A stretch of DNA of 64,000 bases, taken from positions 1-64,000 of the forward strand of contig CAVXOE010000009.1 of assembly GCA_963763365.1 (NCBI GenBank). Direction: 5' to 3'. The notes under the pieces were generated by a model that made no database searches, had not been told where the DNA came from, and was given only the letters and a program-made list of their open reading frames with translations. Origin of the DNA: VAZQ01 sp963763365 (GTDB lineage Bacteria > Pseudomonadota > Alphaproteobacteria > Rhizobiales > Xanthobacteraceae). Below, piece by piece: positions 9,857 through 19,205 of this stretch; the stretch's first letter is position 1; each line of letters begins with the position of its first letter. Both the position numbers and the translations under genes were made by a program.

Positions 9857-10408
9857 CTACGGCTTAATAGCCGCATCCCCACTGCTATTTTCGCGATGAT
9901 CGGGGCGCTTTTGCGGCGTTCCCCACAGGGTATCGTAGAGCAGGATGATGACGCCGAAGACGATGGCCGCGTCGGCGAGGTTAAAAACCGCCCAATTGAA
10001 CTCAAATGTCTCCGTGGAGATATGAAGCCGCACGAAATCGACCACCGCCCCGTAGGCGAGCCGGTCGATGGCGTTGCCCACCGCCCCGCCGATGATGAGG
10101 CCGAGCGCGACCGCGGTGGCTGTGGAGGACGCGCGGGCGAGCCAGACCACCAGCATGACGGTGGCGACCACCGTCAGGCCGAGCAAAATCCAGCGTCCGG
10201 TATCCCCGTCCTGCCGGAACAGGCTGAAGCTGATCCCGGTATTCCAGGCCAGCACCAGGTCGAGGAAGGGCGTCAGCGTCACGACGCCGCGGGCCCGCAG
10301 GTCGAAGATGAACAGGAGCCAGAGCTTGCTCGCCTGGTCGATCACCGCCGTCACCAGCGCCACCGCGAGACCGATACGGCTGGCACGCCCCCGAAAGAAC
10401 GGCATCAT
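9857..10408 (-). CDS. lspA: lipoprotein signal peptidase (signal peptidase II)
   Basis: Inner-membrane aspartyl protease that removes the signal peptide from diacylglyceryl prolipoproteins. The 183-residue protein has four hydrophobic segments. Family motifs are GNAIDRLAYGAVVDFV (catalytic Asp124) and FNLADAAI (catalytic Asp146). The start overlaps the ileS stop as ATGA (ATG 10408–10406, TGA 10407–10405), so it is translationally coupled to ileS. ileS–lspA is a widely conserved gene pair. Confidence 0.95.
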   Translation of the reverse strand: MMPFFRGRASRIGLAVALVTAVIDQASKLWLLFIFDLRARGVVTLTPFLDLVLAWNTGISFSLFRQDGDTGRWILLGLTVVATVMLVVWLARASSTATAVALGLIIGGAVGNAIDRLAYGAVVDFVRLHISTETFEFNWAVFNLADAAIVFGVIILLYDTLWGTPQKRPDHRENSSGDAAIKP

Positions 10409-13400
10409 TCGGCCGCCTTCCGTTCGGCGTCCCACTCGCGCAACGCGCGGGCATCCCGCGGCGAAACGTCCGGGTAGAGCGGGTCGGAGCCGACGCTCGG
10501 CAGGATCTTCCACGAGCGCGCGCACTTCTTCCCTTCCGCGAGCCGCACCTCGACTGCCACGCCCTTCACGTCGTCGAGCCGGAACGCGTCCGCCGGCCCC
10601 TCGCCTTCGACCAGGGTCGCGGCCGAGGTGATCGAAATCTCCGCGAGGTCGACATCCACCATGGCGGCGAACAAGTCGAGATCGGAGACGTAGACCATGG
10701 GCGCTGCTTCGAGCGAGGCGCCGATGCGCTTCTGCGCGCGCGCGATCTCCAGCGCGCCGGTCACCACGCGGCGCACGGTGCGCACCTTGCGCCACTTCTC
10801 GGCCAGCGCATCGTTGCGCCATTCGGCCGGCACCGGCGGAAACACCTGGAGATGCACCGAGCCGTCGGCCGACGGATACCGCATGAGCCACGCTTCCTCG
10901 GCCGTGAAGGCGAGGATCGGCGCGAGCCAAGTCACCGTGCAACGGAACACCTGGTCGATCACCGTCAGGCAGGCATGGCGCGTCAGCGACGAGATCGGAT
11001 CGCAGTAGAGCACGTCGCGGCGGATATCGACGTAGAAGGCCGAGAGGTCGCTGGTCAGGAAGGCATTGAGCGCCGCCACGATGCGCTTGAAGTCGAAGTT
11101 GGCGTAGTCCTGGCGGACCTGCGCATCGAGCTCGGCGAGCCGATGCAGCATGAGCCGTTCGAGCTCCGGCATGCGCGCGAGCGGCACACGATCCTCGTCG
11201 TGGAAATACGCGAGCGAGCCGAGCATCCAGCGGATGGTGTTGCGCAACTTGCGGTAGGTCTCGGAGAAGTTCTTGAGAATGTCGGGGCCGAAGCGCACGT
11301 CGTCGGTGTAGTCCGAGGCCGCCGCCCACAGCCGCAAAATGTCGGCCCCATTGGTGCGGAACACATCCATCGGCGAGATCACGTTGCCGCGCGACTTCGA
11401 CATCTTGTCGACGCCCTTCTCGTCGAGCAGGAAGCCGTGGGTGAGCACCACGTCGTAGGGCGCGACCGCCGCGCGTGGCGCACGATTCCAGCAGCGAGGA
11501 CTGGAACCAGCCGCGGTGCTGGTCGGAGCCTTCGAGGTACATCACGGTGTCGTTGCCGCCATCGCGCTTGCGGTGGACCTTGAGGTCTTCGCGCCCTTCC
11601 AGCACGAAAGCGTGCGTGCTGCCGGAATCGAACCAGACGTCGAGCGTGTCGTCGACCTTCCTCCACTCGTTCGAGCGGTACTCGGGCTCGAGGAAGCGCG
11701 CGGCAGCGCCGGTCGCGTACCAGGCGTCGGCGCCCTCCTGCTCGAAGGCATCCGCGATGCGCTTGTTCACGCGCGGGTCGTTGAGGATTTCGACCGAGCC
11801 GTCGTCGTGCTCGCGCACAAAGATGGTGATCGGCACGCCCCAGGCGCGCTGGCGCGCGAGCACCCAGTCGGGCTTGCTCAGGATCATGCCGTTGATGCGA
11901 TTTTCGCCGGCCTTCGGTACCCAGCGCGTCGCCTTGATGGCATCCAGCGCTCGCTTGCGCAGCGTGTCGCCTGGTTTGGCTTGGCCGCTCGCGTCCAGGA
12001 TCGGCTTGTCCATCGCGATGAACCATTGCGGCGTATTGCGGTAGATCACCGGCTTCTTCGAGCGCCAGGAATGCGGGTATTGGTGCTTGAGGCGATCGCG
12101 CGCGAGCAGCATGCCGGCGTCTCTCAACGCCTTGATCACGGCCTCGTTGGCGTCGCCCTTCTCGCCCTTGTCGGTGAGCACGCGCTTGCCGGTGAAGCCC
12201 GGCGCCTGCGCGGTGAAGCGCGCCGTTCTCATCGACCATGTAGGGGATCGTGGTGTCGATGCCGCGCGCCGCGAGCTTTGCGGCGTTCGCCGTCCAGACG
12301 TCGAAGTCGTCGCGGCCGTGGCCGGGCGCGGTGTGGACGAAGCCGGTGCCGGTGTCGTCGGTGACATGATCGCCGGCGAGCAACGGGACTTGAAATTCGT
12401 ATGCTCCGGAGAAGCCCTTCAAGGGATGGTCGCAAACGATACCTGCCAGCTCTCCGCCGACACTGATCTGAGTTTCTTGAATGCGGTAACGCGGGCCTGC
12501 CTGCAGTACGTCGACGACCAGCCCATCCGCGAGAACGAGAAGGTCGCCCGGCCTCGCCCAATTATCCGACGGCGCGTCAGTGACTTCATAAAGGCCGTAC
12601 TCAATCTTTGGCGAATAGCTAATCGCGCGATTGCCCGGGAGGGTCCAGGGGGTCGTCGTCCAGATTACAATGGAAGACGACTTGAGCAGTCTCATTGACT
12701 CGTCCGCGGCGTCGAATGCCGCATTCATTGAGCCATAGCTAGTGGCTGAACTTTGCGCGAGCTGAACGTCTTTTACCGGAAACTTCACCCACACCTGGTC
12801 CGAAACATAATCCTCGTACTCGACCTCGGCCTCGGCGAGCGCGGTCTTCTCCACCACCGACCACATCACCGGCTTACTGCCGCGATAGAGCAGGCCGTTC
12901 TGCACGAACTTCATCAGTTCGCGCGCGATCTGCGCCTCGGCCGGAAAGCTCATCGTGCTGTAGTAGTGGTCCCAGTCGCCGACGCCGCCGAGCCGCATGA
13001 ATTCGGCGCGCTGCACGTCGATCCAATGCTGCGCAAAGGCGCGGCACTCGGCCCGGAATTCGAGGATCGGCACCTGGTCCTTGTTCTTGCCCTTGGCGCG
13101 ATACTCCTCCTCGACCTTCCATTCGATCGGCAGGCCGTGGCAGTCCCAGCCCGGCACGTAGTTCGAGTCGAAACCCAGCATCTGCTGCGAGCGCACGACG
13201 ATGTCCTTGAGGATCTTGCCCATCGCGGTGCCGACATGGATGTGGTTGTTGGCGTAGGGCGGGCCGTCGTGCAGGATGAATTTCGGCCGTTCGCGCGAGG
13301 CGTCGCGCAGGCGCCGGTAAATATCGAGGCCTTGCCAGCGCTTGAGAAGCTCGGGCTCCTTCTGCGGCAACCCGGCGCGCATTGGAAAATCGGTCTTGGG

Positions 13401-13442
13401 CAGAAATAAAGTCTCGCTGTAGTCGCGGGCGGCGTCGGTCAT
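10405..13442 (-). pseudogene. ileS: isoleucine–tRNA ligase, interrupted by two apparent frameshifts
   Basis: Charges tRNA-Ile. Three overlapping frames together give a full-length enzyme of about 1,010 residues. Frame one (13442 to about 12236) has the HIGH motif as HIHVG and most of the editing domain. Frame two (about 12236 to 11475) holds RTPQWF-like and DVWFDSGS segments. Frame three (about 11470 to 10405) starts near APYDVVLTHG and includes KMSKSRGN and the anticodon-binding region. The breaks fall in GC-rich runs (GGCGCGC near 12236, GCGGCGG near 11473). No other ileS is visible and the gene is essential, so these are probably sequence errors. The stretch at about 12400–12760 is lower in GC than its flanks but stays open and homologous. 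Confidence 0.9.
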
Positions 13443-13781
13443 GACCTTGAACCAGGATGAAGTTGGCGATGAGGGCTCGGCGATCCCGGTCCTCCGCCGA
13501 CGCACGGTCAGGCGGAGGCCGGGCCGCTAATTTGCCGAGCGGCCATGCCGATTATTCGAGAAAATGCGACGCGCGCCGTCATGGCGGGGCTTCTAGCAGA
13601 TCGCCCGGCGGCCGGAAAGGCCCGCCGAAGCCGCGAGGGCTCGGCTTGCGAGGCTCTTTCCCCACTGGAGGCAGCGGGTCGGGCCGTTCAAGCGGCGCGC
13701 GCGACAAGCGCTGCCGGAACTTTTTCACTTGCGCCCTGTTAACCGCACAGCGAATAATCGAAAAACCGAGTGGAGCACGTC
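13443..13781. other. intergenic region between divergent ileS and the YqjD-like gene
   Basis: About 340 bases without a supportable gene. A 65-codon open frame at 13545–13742 has no recognisable features. The left part should hold the ileS promoter, and the right part holds the promoter candidate listed separately at 13716–13740. Confidence 0.45.
13716..13740 (+). promoter_or_regulatory. candidate EcfG-type (general stress response sigma) promoter
   Basis: GGAAC at 13716–13720 is followed after 17 bases by GTT at 13738–13740. This fits the alphaproteobacterial EcfG/SigT consensus GGAAC-N16/17-CGTT, with T in place of the first C. It lies 42 bp upstream of the YqjD-like gene, whose family is commonly stress-induced. 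Single-site motif matches can occur by chance. Confidence 0.5.
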
Positions 13782-14174
13782 ATGTCGAGTCCTTCCGGCA
13801 CGGTCAGGGATACCATCCGCGATACGGTCAGAGACGCCAAGGACGCCGTCAACGAGTCGCGCAAGGCCGCGTCGGCGGCCAGCGGCGACATCAATGCCGA
13901 TGTCGCCGCGTTGCGCGCCGACGTGACGCGCCTCACCAACCAGATCGCCGACATCTTGGGGGCCAAAGGCAACGTCGCCTGGGACCGGGCCAAGTCCAAC
14001 GTCGAAGGCCTGGTGTCGGACGCCACCGCCAAGGGCCAGGAAGCAGTCGACGCGGTTCGCGAGGTCTCCGACAACATGGTCGGCGCGATCGACGAGTCGC
14101 TCAAGAAGCGGCCGTACACGACGCTGGCGATCGCGGTCGGGATCGGCTTTCTCCTTGGCATCACCCGGCGCTAG
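13782..14174 (+). CDS. DUF883/YqjD-like ribosome- or membrane-associated stress protein
   Basis: A 130-residue protein with a long amphipathic, coiled-coil-like region (repeating heptads, KDAVNESRKAASAASG...). It ends in a hydrophobic anchor (TTLAIAVGIGFLLGI) with terminal Arg-Arg. This is the ElaB/YqjD/DUF883 layout. Members in E. coli are stationary-phase inner-membrane proteins that bind ribosomes. The ATG at 13782 has a GGAG ribosome site; an in-frame ATG at 13770 is less well placed. The gene ends inside the first of two palindromes, and a YqjE-like membrane protein follows. Confidence 0.8.
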   Translation: MSSPSGTVRDTIRDTVRDAKDAVNESRKAASAASGDINADVAALRADVTRLTNQIADILGAKGNVAWDRAKSNVEGLVSDATAKGQEAVDAVREVSDNMVGAIDESLKKRPYTTLAIAVGIGFLLGITRR

Positions 14175-14248
14175 TGTGGCGGTTCAGAAGTCCGCATCAT
14201 TCTTGCGGCGAGTCCGACATGCGGACTTCTGAACCAAAGCCACACTAG
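14171..14248. repeat. intergenic palindrome A (27-base arms), likely hairpin/terminator
   Basis: Left arm 14171–14197 (CTAGTGTGGC, then GGTTCAGAAGTCCGCAT) pairs with right arm 14219–14248. The right arm carries three extra A bases in the middle, and the loop is about 21 bases. It overlaps the stop codon of the YqjD-like gene and can act as its terminator. The CTAGTGT ends are shared with the next palindrome. Confidence 0.75.
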
Positions 14249-14260
14249 ATCAATAAACTG

Positions 14261-14335
14261 CTAGTGTCCTTCGATTCCGAAGTTCGCAAACGTGAGTGCC
14301 GCAGAATGATGCGAACTTCGAAATCGGGACACGAG
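14261..14335. repeat. intergenic palindrome B, second hairpin in tandem
   Basis: Left arm starts CTAGTGTCCTTCGATTCCGA at 14261 and continues AGTTCGCA. Right arm 14310–14335 reads TGCGAACTTCGAAATCGGGA then CACGAG. The outer ends match palindrome A, but the inner arms differ, so these are two related elements placed 12 bp apart. Similar palindromes recur between genes in Bradyrhizobium-type genomes (from memory). Confidence 0.7.
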
Positions 14336-14349
14336 AACCAGGTCAATGA

Positions 14350-14829
14350 ATGGGCGACTGGCTGGGATATCTTGAGCTCACCGCAAAGGCGAAGACCGGC
14401 GTCAGCGGAAACGTCCTGATCGGAGCGGTGATCGGCGCGGTGGCAGCGGCCGCGGCGCTGATCTGGCTCAGCATCACGCTGTTTCTCTGGCTCAGCGTAC
14501 GGTTCGACGACACGGTCCTTGCGGGACTTGTGCTGTCGGCAATTTTCTTTGCGATCGCGCTCATCGCCATGGCGGCGGCGGCTTTGGCGCGCCGCCGCGC
14601 CCGGCAGCGTGCGGAGGCCGCGCTGGCAGCCCGCCGGTCGGCGGCGGCGCTGTTCGATCCGTCAATGTTGTCGATGGGATTGGAGATCGGCCGGACTATT
14701 GGCTGGCGGCGGATTGCCGCGCTCGCCGGTGTCGCCCTGCTGACGTCGGGGCTGGTCAAGGAATGGACGGCGCACAAGGCGGCTCAGCCGGACAAGCCGC
14801 CGCCCGATGAGGCCCCGCCGGCAAGCTAA
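14350..14829 (+). CDS. YqjE-like/phage-holin-superfamily membrane protein
   Basis: A 159-residue protein with two long hydrophobic segments (about residues 22–50 and 55–80). A basic helix follows (ARRRARQRAEAALAARR), then a third weaker hydrophobic stretch and a Pro-rich tail. The two-TM core plus the upstream YqjD-like gene resembles the yqjD–yqjE arrangement. No enzymatic motif is present. It lies downstream of two hairpins, so expression separate from the first gene is possible. It converges with ribF, with the two ends overlapping by 4 bp. Confidence 0.6.
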   Translation: MGDWLGYLELTAKAKTGVSGNVLIGAVIGAVAAAAALIWLSITLFLWLSVRFDDTVLAGLVLSAIFFAIALIAMAAAALARRRARQRAEAALAARRSAAALFDPSMLSMGLEIGRTIGWRRIAALAGVALLTSGLVKEWTAHKAAQPDKPPPDEAPPAS

Positions 14830-15812
14830 GCCGGTACAGCGCCCAGGCGCGGAAATGCGCCGGGCTTGCGCGCCAGCGCCGCGCGTGCCTTTGCGGAATC
14901 GTCCTTCATTTGCTCGATCAGCGCCGCGAGGCTGTCGAACTTTAGCTCGGGCCTGATCCAGCCGATGAAGGCGACCTCGATGATCTCGCCGTAGATGTCG
15001 CCTGCGAAATCGAACAGGAAGACCTCGAGCAGCGCATAGCCGGCGTCGAACATCGGCCGCCGCCCGAAGCTCGCGACACCGTCGTAGCGGCGTTCGCCGA
15101 TGCCGACGCGCACCGCATAGATGCCGTGCTTGAGGCCGCAGGCCGGATCGAGCCGCAGATTTGCGGTCGGAAATCCGAGTTCGCGCCCGCGCTTGTCGCC
15201 ATGCACGACTTCGCCGCTGACAAACCAGGGATAGCCCAGAAGCTCGGCCGCCTCGACCACTTCTCCAGCCGCCAGTGCGTCGCGGATCGGCCCGGAACGG
15301 ACCGGGCGGCCTTCGTCCTCGAAGCGCGGCACGACATCGACCGTAAACCCGCGCTTGGCGCCTTGCGCCGCCAGAAAGCCGGGCGAGCCCTTGCGGTCGG
15401 TGCCAAAATGAAAGTCGTAGCCGATCGCCACCCCGCTGACCGCGAACCGCTCGACCAGGATGCGGTCGATGAAGTCCTCGGCGGAGAGGCTGGCGAGCGC
15501 GGCGTCGAACCGCAGCACGATCGCACCGTCGAGGCCGGTTGCCGCCAGGAGGCGCAGCTTCGCGCGCTCGTCGGTGAGACGGAACAGCGGATCGTCCGGC
15601 CGGAAGAATACCCGGGGATGCGGCTCGAAGGTGAGCGCGGCGGCGGGCCTGGAGAGCGCCTTGGCACGCGCCAACGCAGCGGCGATCACCGCGCGGTGGC
15701 CGCCATGTACGCCGTCGAAATTGCCGATGGCCACCACGGCGCCGCGCAGCGCACCGGGCGGGCCATCGCGGACCACGGTGAACGGCGGTGACGGTGCGTG
15801 GTTTGAGGTCAT
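14826..15812 (-). CDS. ribF: bifunctional riboflavin kinase / FAD synthetase
   Basis: Converts riboflavin to FMN and then FAD. The N-terminal nucleotidyltransferase domain has GNFDGVHGGH at residues 30–39 and YDFHFGTDRKG. The C-terminal flavokinase domain has GDKRGRELGFPTANL and GxPxF-like GRRPMFD. Its 328 residues are the usual length. It is preceded on the minus strand by about 270 bp of non-coding sequence and lies convergent with the YqjE-like gene. Confidence 0.95.
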   Translation of the reverse strand: MTSNHAPSPPFTVVRDGPPGALRGAVVAIGNFDGVHGGHRAVIAAALARAKALSRPAAALTFEPHPRVFFRPDDPLFRLTDERAKLRLLAATGLDGAIVLRFDAALASLSAEDFIDRILVERFAVSGVAIGYDFHFGTDRKGSPGFLAAQGAKRGFTVDVVPRFEDEGRPVRSGPIRDALAAGEVVEAAELLGYPWFVSGEVVHGDKRGRELGFPTANLRLDPACGLKHGIYAVRVGIGERRYDGVASFGRRPMFDAGYALLEVFLFDFAGDIYGEIIEVAFIGWIRPELKFDSLAALIEQMKDDSAKARAALARKPGAFPRLGAVPA

Positions 15813-16096
15813 CGGCAGAGCGAGGGTGTCGGTGGGTGGACCAGGTCGAGCGGCGGCTGGGCTGTCATCGCAAGCAAGGATCGAGGGTCAGTGCAAGATT
15901 CCGCGTTATTGCACAAGGATTGCGCAGAGCCCCGGGCAATTAACCGGATATTTATTGCTATTTGCTAATAATAAAGTGCCGAGGGGTGGGCTTGAAGAAG
16001 GCTCCGCTGGTGGGTCCTGTCCCCCGTGAACGGCATCTTTGCAGGCCGGCGAATGCAATTGCGCACCAACCGCCTAGCATTGGGGGGATGGGAATA

Positions 16097-16507
16097 ATGG
16101 CTGCCGATTTGTCGATGCCGATTCTCGTGGTCGACGATTACAACACCATGCTGCGGATCATTCGAAATCTCTTGCGGCAACTGGGATTCGATGACGTGGA
16201 CGAGGCGAACGACGGTACCGCCGCGCTGTCCAAGATGCGCCAGCGAAAATACGGCCTGGTGATCTCCGATTGGAATATGACGCCGATGACCGGCTACGAA
16301 CTGCTGCAGCAGGTGCGCGCCGACCCCGAACTCGGCAAAACACGCTTCATCATGATCACGGCGGAGTCCAAGACCGAGAACGTGATCGCCGCCAAGCGCG
16401 CGGGCGTCGACAACTATATCGTCAAGCCGTTCAACGCGCAGACGCTCGAACACAAAATCCGGGCGGTGTTCCCCGACCCGGAGCCGGTTCCGCCGCAGGC
16501 CGCCTGA
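16097..16507 (+). CDS. CheY-like single-domain response regulator
   Basis: A 136-residue receiver domain with no output domain. The acidic pocket is in VVDDYN, the phosphoacceptor is Asp58 in VISDWNM, the Thr switch is in MITAES, and the conserved Lys is in IVKPFN. The sequence is close to chemotaxis CheY, but no che genes are nearby. Start 16097 is chosen because GGGGGGATGGGA upstream gives a ribosome site; an ATG at 16088 is also in frame. The region upstream at 15930–15975 is AT-rich and probably contains the promoter. Confidence 0.88.
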   Translation: MAADLSMPILVVDDYNTMLRIIRNLLRQLGFDDVDEANDGTAALSKMRQRKYGLVISDWNMTPMTGYELLQQVRADPELGKTRFIMITAESKTENVIAAKRAGVDNYIVKPFNAQTLEHKIRAVFPDPEPVPPQAA

Positions 16508-16510
16508 GCC

Positions 16511-17380
16511 TCACCAGGCGAGACGCCGCATCACCGCCTTCGGATAGACCCCGGCCTCGGCGAAGATGCCGCGCAGTGCCGCCGCGTCGGGATTGTCGCG
16601 CGCGCCGAGTTCCTCGGCGTGAATGCCGGCGGTGACGAACAGGCAGTCGATCCCGAACGCCACCGCGCCCTTGAGGTCGGTCCGCACCGAATCCCCGATC
16701 GCCAGCACGCGGGCGCGGTCGGCCGTCTCGCCGCGCGCCGACTGCGCGATCGCCAGCGCCTGCTCGTAGATCGGGCGATATGGCTTGCCGGCATAGATCA
16801 CCTCGCCGCCGGCCTCGGCGTAGCGGTCGGCGATGGCGCCCGCGCAATAGACCAGCGTGTCGCCGCGCTCTACGACGATGTCGGGATTGGCGCAGATCAT
16901 CGGCAGGCCGCGCGCGCGCATCCTGGCGATGACATCGCGGTAGTCGTCCGGCGTCTCTCTCGTGTCGTCGGTCAGGCCGGAGCAGACGACGTAGCCGGCG
17001 CTCTCAAGCGGCGCCACCGGCGCGTCGAGCCCCTCGAACATCGGCAGGTCGCGCTCGGGGCCGATATGGAACACGCGCTCGCCCGCGCGGGCGGCGATCA
17101 GCGCACGCGTGACGTCGCCCGAACTGACGATGCCGTCATAGGCGGCGCGCGGCACCTTGAGACGGTCGAGCATGGTGCGCACCACGACCTCGCCCGGCCG
17201 CGGCGCATTGGTGATCAGCACGACGGTGCCGCCCTGCTCGCGGAAGCGCATGAGCGCGTCGCACGCTTCCGGCGTCGCGACCATCCCGTTGTGCACGACG
17301 CCCCAGACGTCGCTGAGGACGACATCGTAGCCCGCGCCGAATTCGGCGAAATGGCTGGTGAAGGACGGGGACGCGGACAT
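16511..17380 (-). CDS. HAD-superfamily class IIA hydrolase (TIGR01459 type)
   Basis: A 289-residue phosphatase-like protein. Motif I is LSDVWGVVHNG with nucleophile Asp24, motif II is VLITNAPRP, and motifs III/IV include YAGKPYRPIYEQ and AIGDSVRTDLKG. The DxWG form of motif I is typical of this alphaproteobacterial subgroup, which is related to NagD and phosphoglycolate phosphatases. The substrate is unknown. It converges with the CheY-like gene, with 3 bp between the ends. Confidence 0.88.
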   Translation of the reverse strand: MSASPSFTSHFAEFGAGYDVVLSDVWGVVHNGMVATPEACDALMRFREQGGTVVLITNAPRPGEVVVRTMLDRLKVPRAAYDGIVSSGDVTRALIAARAGERVFHIGPERDLPMFEGLDAPVAPLESAGYVVCSGLTDDTRETPDDYRDVIARMRARGLPMICANPDIVVERGDTLVYCAGAIADRYAEAGGEVIYAGKPYRPIYEQALAIAQSARGETADRARVLAIGDSVRTDLKGAVAFGIDCLFVTAGIHAEELGARDNPDAAALRGIFAEAGVYPKAVMRRLAW

Positions 17381-17442
17381 GATGTGTCGGGAGAACTTGG
17401 CGTGTCAGGTTGGACTGGTGGTGGCGGGCTGATGATGCGGGA

Positions 17443-18965
17443 TCATCGGCGGCTGACGACGCCGCGTGCGAGTTGCGCGAGGCCGCTGACGCGCTCCTGC
17501 GGGCCTGCCTCCGGCACTTGTGCCGCTGCCCGCAGCGTCATGCGCGGCGCCGCGCCTTGATCGTCCAGAGGAGCCACATCGCGCGCGATCACGTCGTTGC
17601 GGTCGCTGATACCTTGCAGCGCTTCCGCCCGCACCGGCCGCGGCGGCGAGAACAGGAAGCCCTGGCCGTAGCGCACGTCGCAGTCGAGCAGGTCGACCAC
17701 CGAGCCCTCGCTTTCGATCTTCTCGGCGATCAGGTCGATGCCGAAGCGGCCGACCAGGTCGGAGAGGTCGGAGGGATGGATGTCGGTCTTGGCCGACCGT
17801 GCGGTTGAGCAGGAAGCTTGCCGGAATCTTGATGAAGCGGAAGTTGCGGTTGGCAAGCTCGCGCGGTTCGATGCGCAGGTCGACGACATTGTCGAGCGAG
17901 AACCGGAAGCCGCGCTCGGCGAGCGCCGCCAGGCCTTCTTGCTCGATCGGCCCCATGGCGCGCACCGCGGTCTGCGTAAATTCGAACACCAGCGACGGCG
18001 CAATGGCGCGGTTCGCATCGGCGAATTCGAGAAACTGCGGAAAACTGCGGATCGGTGAGCGTCGAAGCCGACAGATTGCAGAACAGCCCGATCTCGCGGT
18101 TCTTGAGCAGCAGGCGGCGCACCACCTGCACGCAGCGGAACACCACGAGATTGTCGATCTTCGGCATCAGGCCGCCGCTTTCCGCGCGAGCGACAAATTC
18201 GGCAGCGTGCATGATGTCGCCGCGATCCATGCGCAGCCGCGACATCGCCTCGTAGTAGCGGACCTTGCGCTGCGGCAGCGTCACGATCGGCTGCAGATAG
18301 AGATCGATGCGGCTCGCCTCGATGGCATTCCGGATGACGGTCAGCGCTGCCGCCTCTTCCGGATCCGGTCGTTGGGCCTGCACATCGCGGGCCGCAGCCT
18401 CCGCGGCCGGCGCAACTTCGGCCGCAGGCGGCGGGTCCGGCGCAGCCGGTGCCGGCGGAGCAGCGGCGGCAGCAGCAGAGGCCGTGCGAGGAGCCGCCGC
18501 GATGGGGGCAGCAAAGACCATGTCGAGCGGGTTGCCGGCAGGAGCGGCCGGCCGTTGCGCGAGCTCGTCGAGCACCGCCTGCTGGGCGGTGACGGTTTCG
18601 GCAAGCTGCTTGACCAGGTTGCCGAGCTCACCGATTTCAAGCGCGATGGGGTCGGTGACCGCCCGCGTCCGGTCGAGCGTGATTTCGAGTTTGCTTTCGA
18701 CGGCCGCGAGCCGCCGGCTCGTCTCGGCGACCTGGCGCGCGAGATCGGCACCGCCGCGTGCGAGGTCGGCGAACTGATGGGTCACGGCCGAGCGGATGCC
18801 GCTGCGGGTGGCGAAGAAATTGTAGAGCGCGAGCACGGCCAATATCGCGAGCGCGACGGTGACCGATTCGGACGTTCCAAAGCCAAGGGCGAAGTAGGTC
18901 GTCGCGCCGACCGAGGCTGCAATGATCAGCATGCAGATGAGGACGAAGATGGTCCCGAAACGCAT
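17443..18965 (-). pseudogene. membrane-anchored degenerate EAL-domain protein with two apparent frameshifts
   Basis: The N-terminus has two hydrophobic segments (about residues 1–25 and 28–48). A coiled-coil region and an Ala/Pro-rich linker follow, then an EAL domain. The reading frame breaks near 18048 and again near 17805; joining the three frames restores one domain ending at 17443. Active-site motifs are altered: YEAM replaces E-A-L and FSLDNV replaces the usual DD-F-G. The N in FCNLSAS and K in FIKIPAS are kept. The domain is therefore more likely a c-di-GMP sensor or scaffold than an active phosphodiesterase. The frameshifts are probably sequence errors because all frames stay homologous. 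Confidence 0.78.
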
Positions 18966-19205
18966 CAGGCAGGTCCGATCTCGCTGGCGCCGGTGATTCG
19001 CCGGAACCACAACTTAAATGACACGACGCCTCGCGCTGGCGCAAGCAATCTTCAGCCGGGCGGACCGGGTTCCAAAAATCACGACGGCACACATCCTACC
19101 GCGTTTTTCGCCGCAGACCCATGACCCTGGGGACCTTCTATCGCCTGCGGGCCGTTTGCCGGTATAAGGCCCCGCAACCCGGAGCCCTCCGCACGTGACG
19201 TATCG

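Noticed and set aside
12236..12240. Programmed frameshift in ileS
   Set aside because: There is no slippery heptamer with a downstream structure, and similar breaks occur in unrelated genes here; sequence error is simpler.
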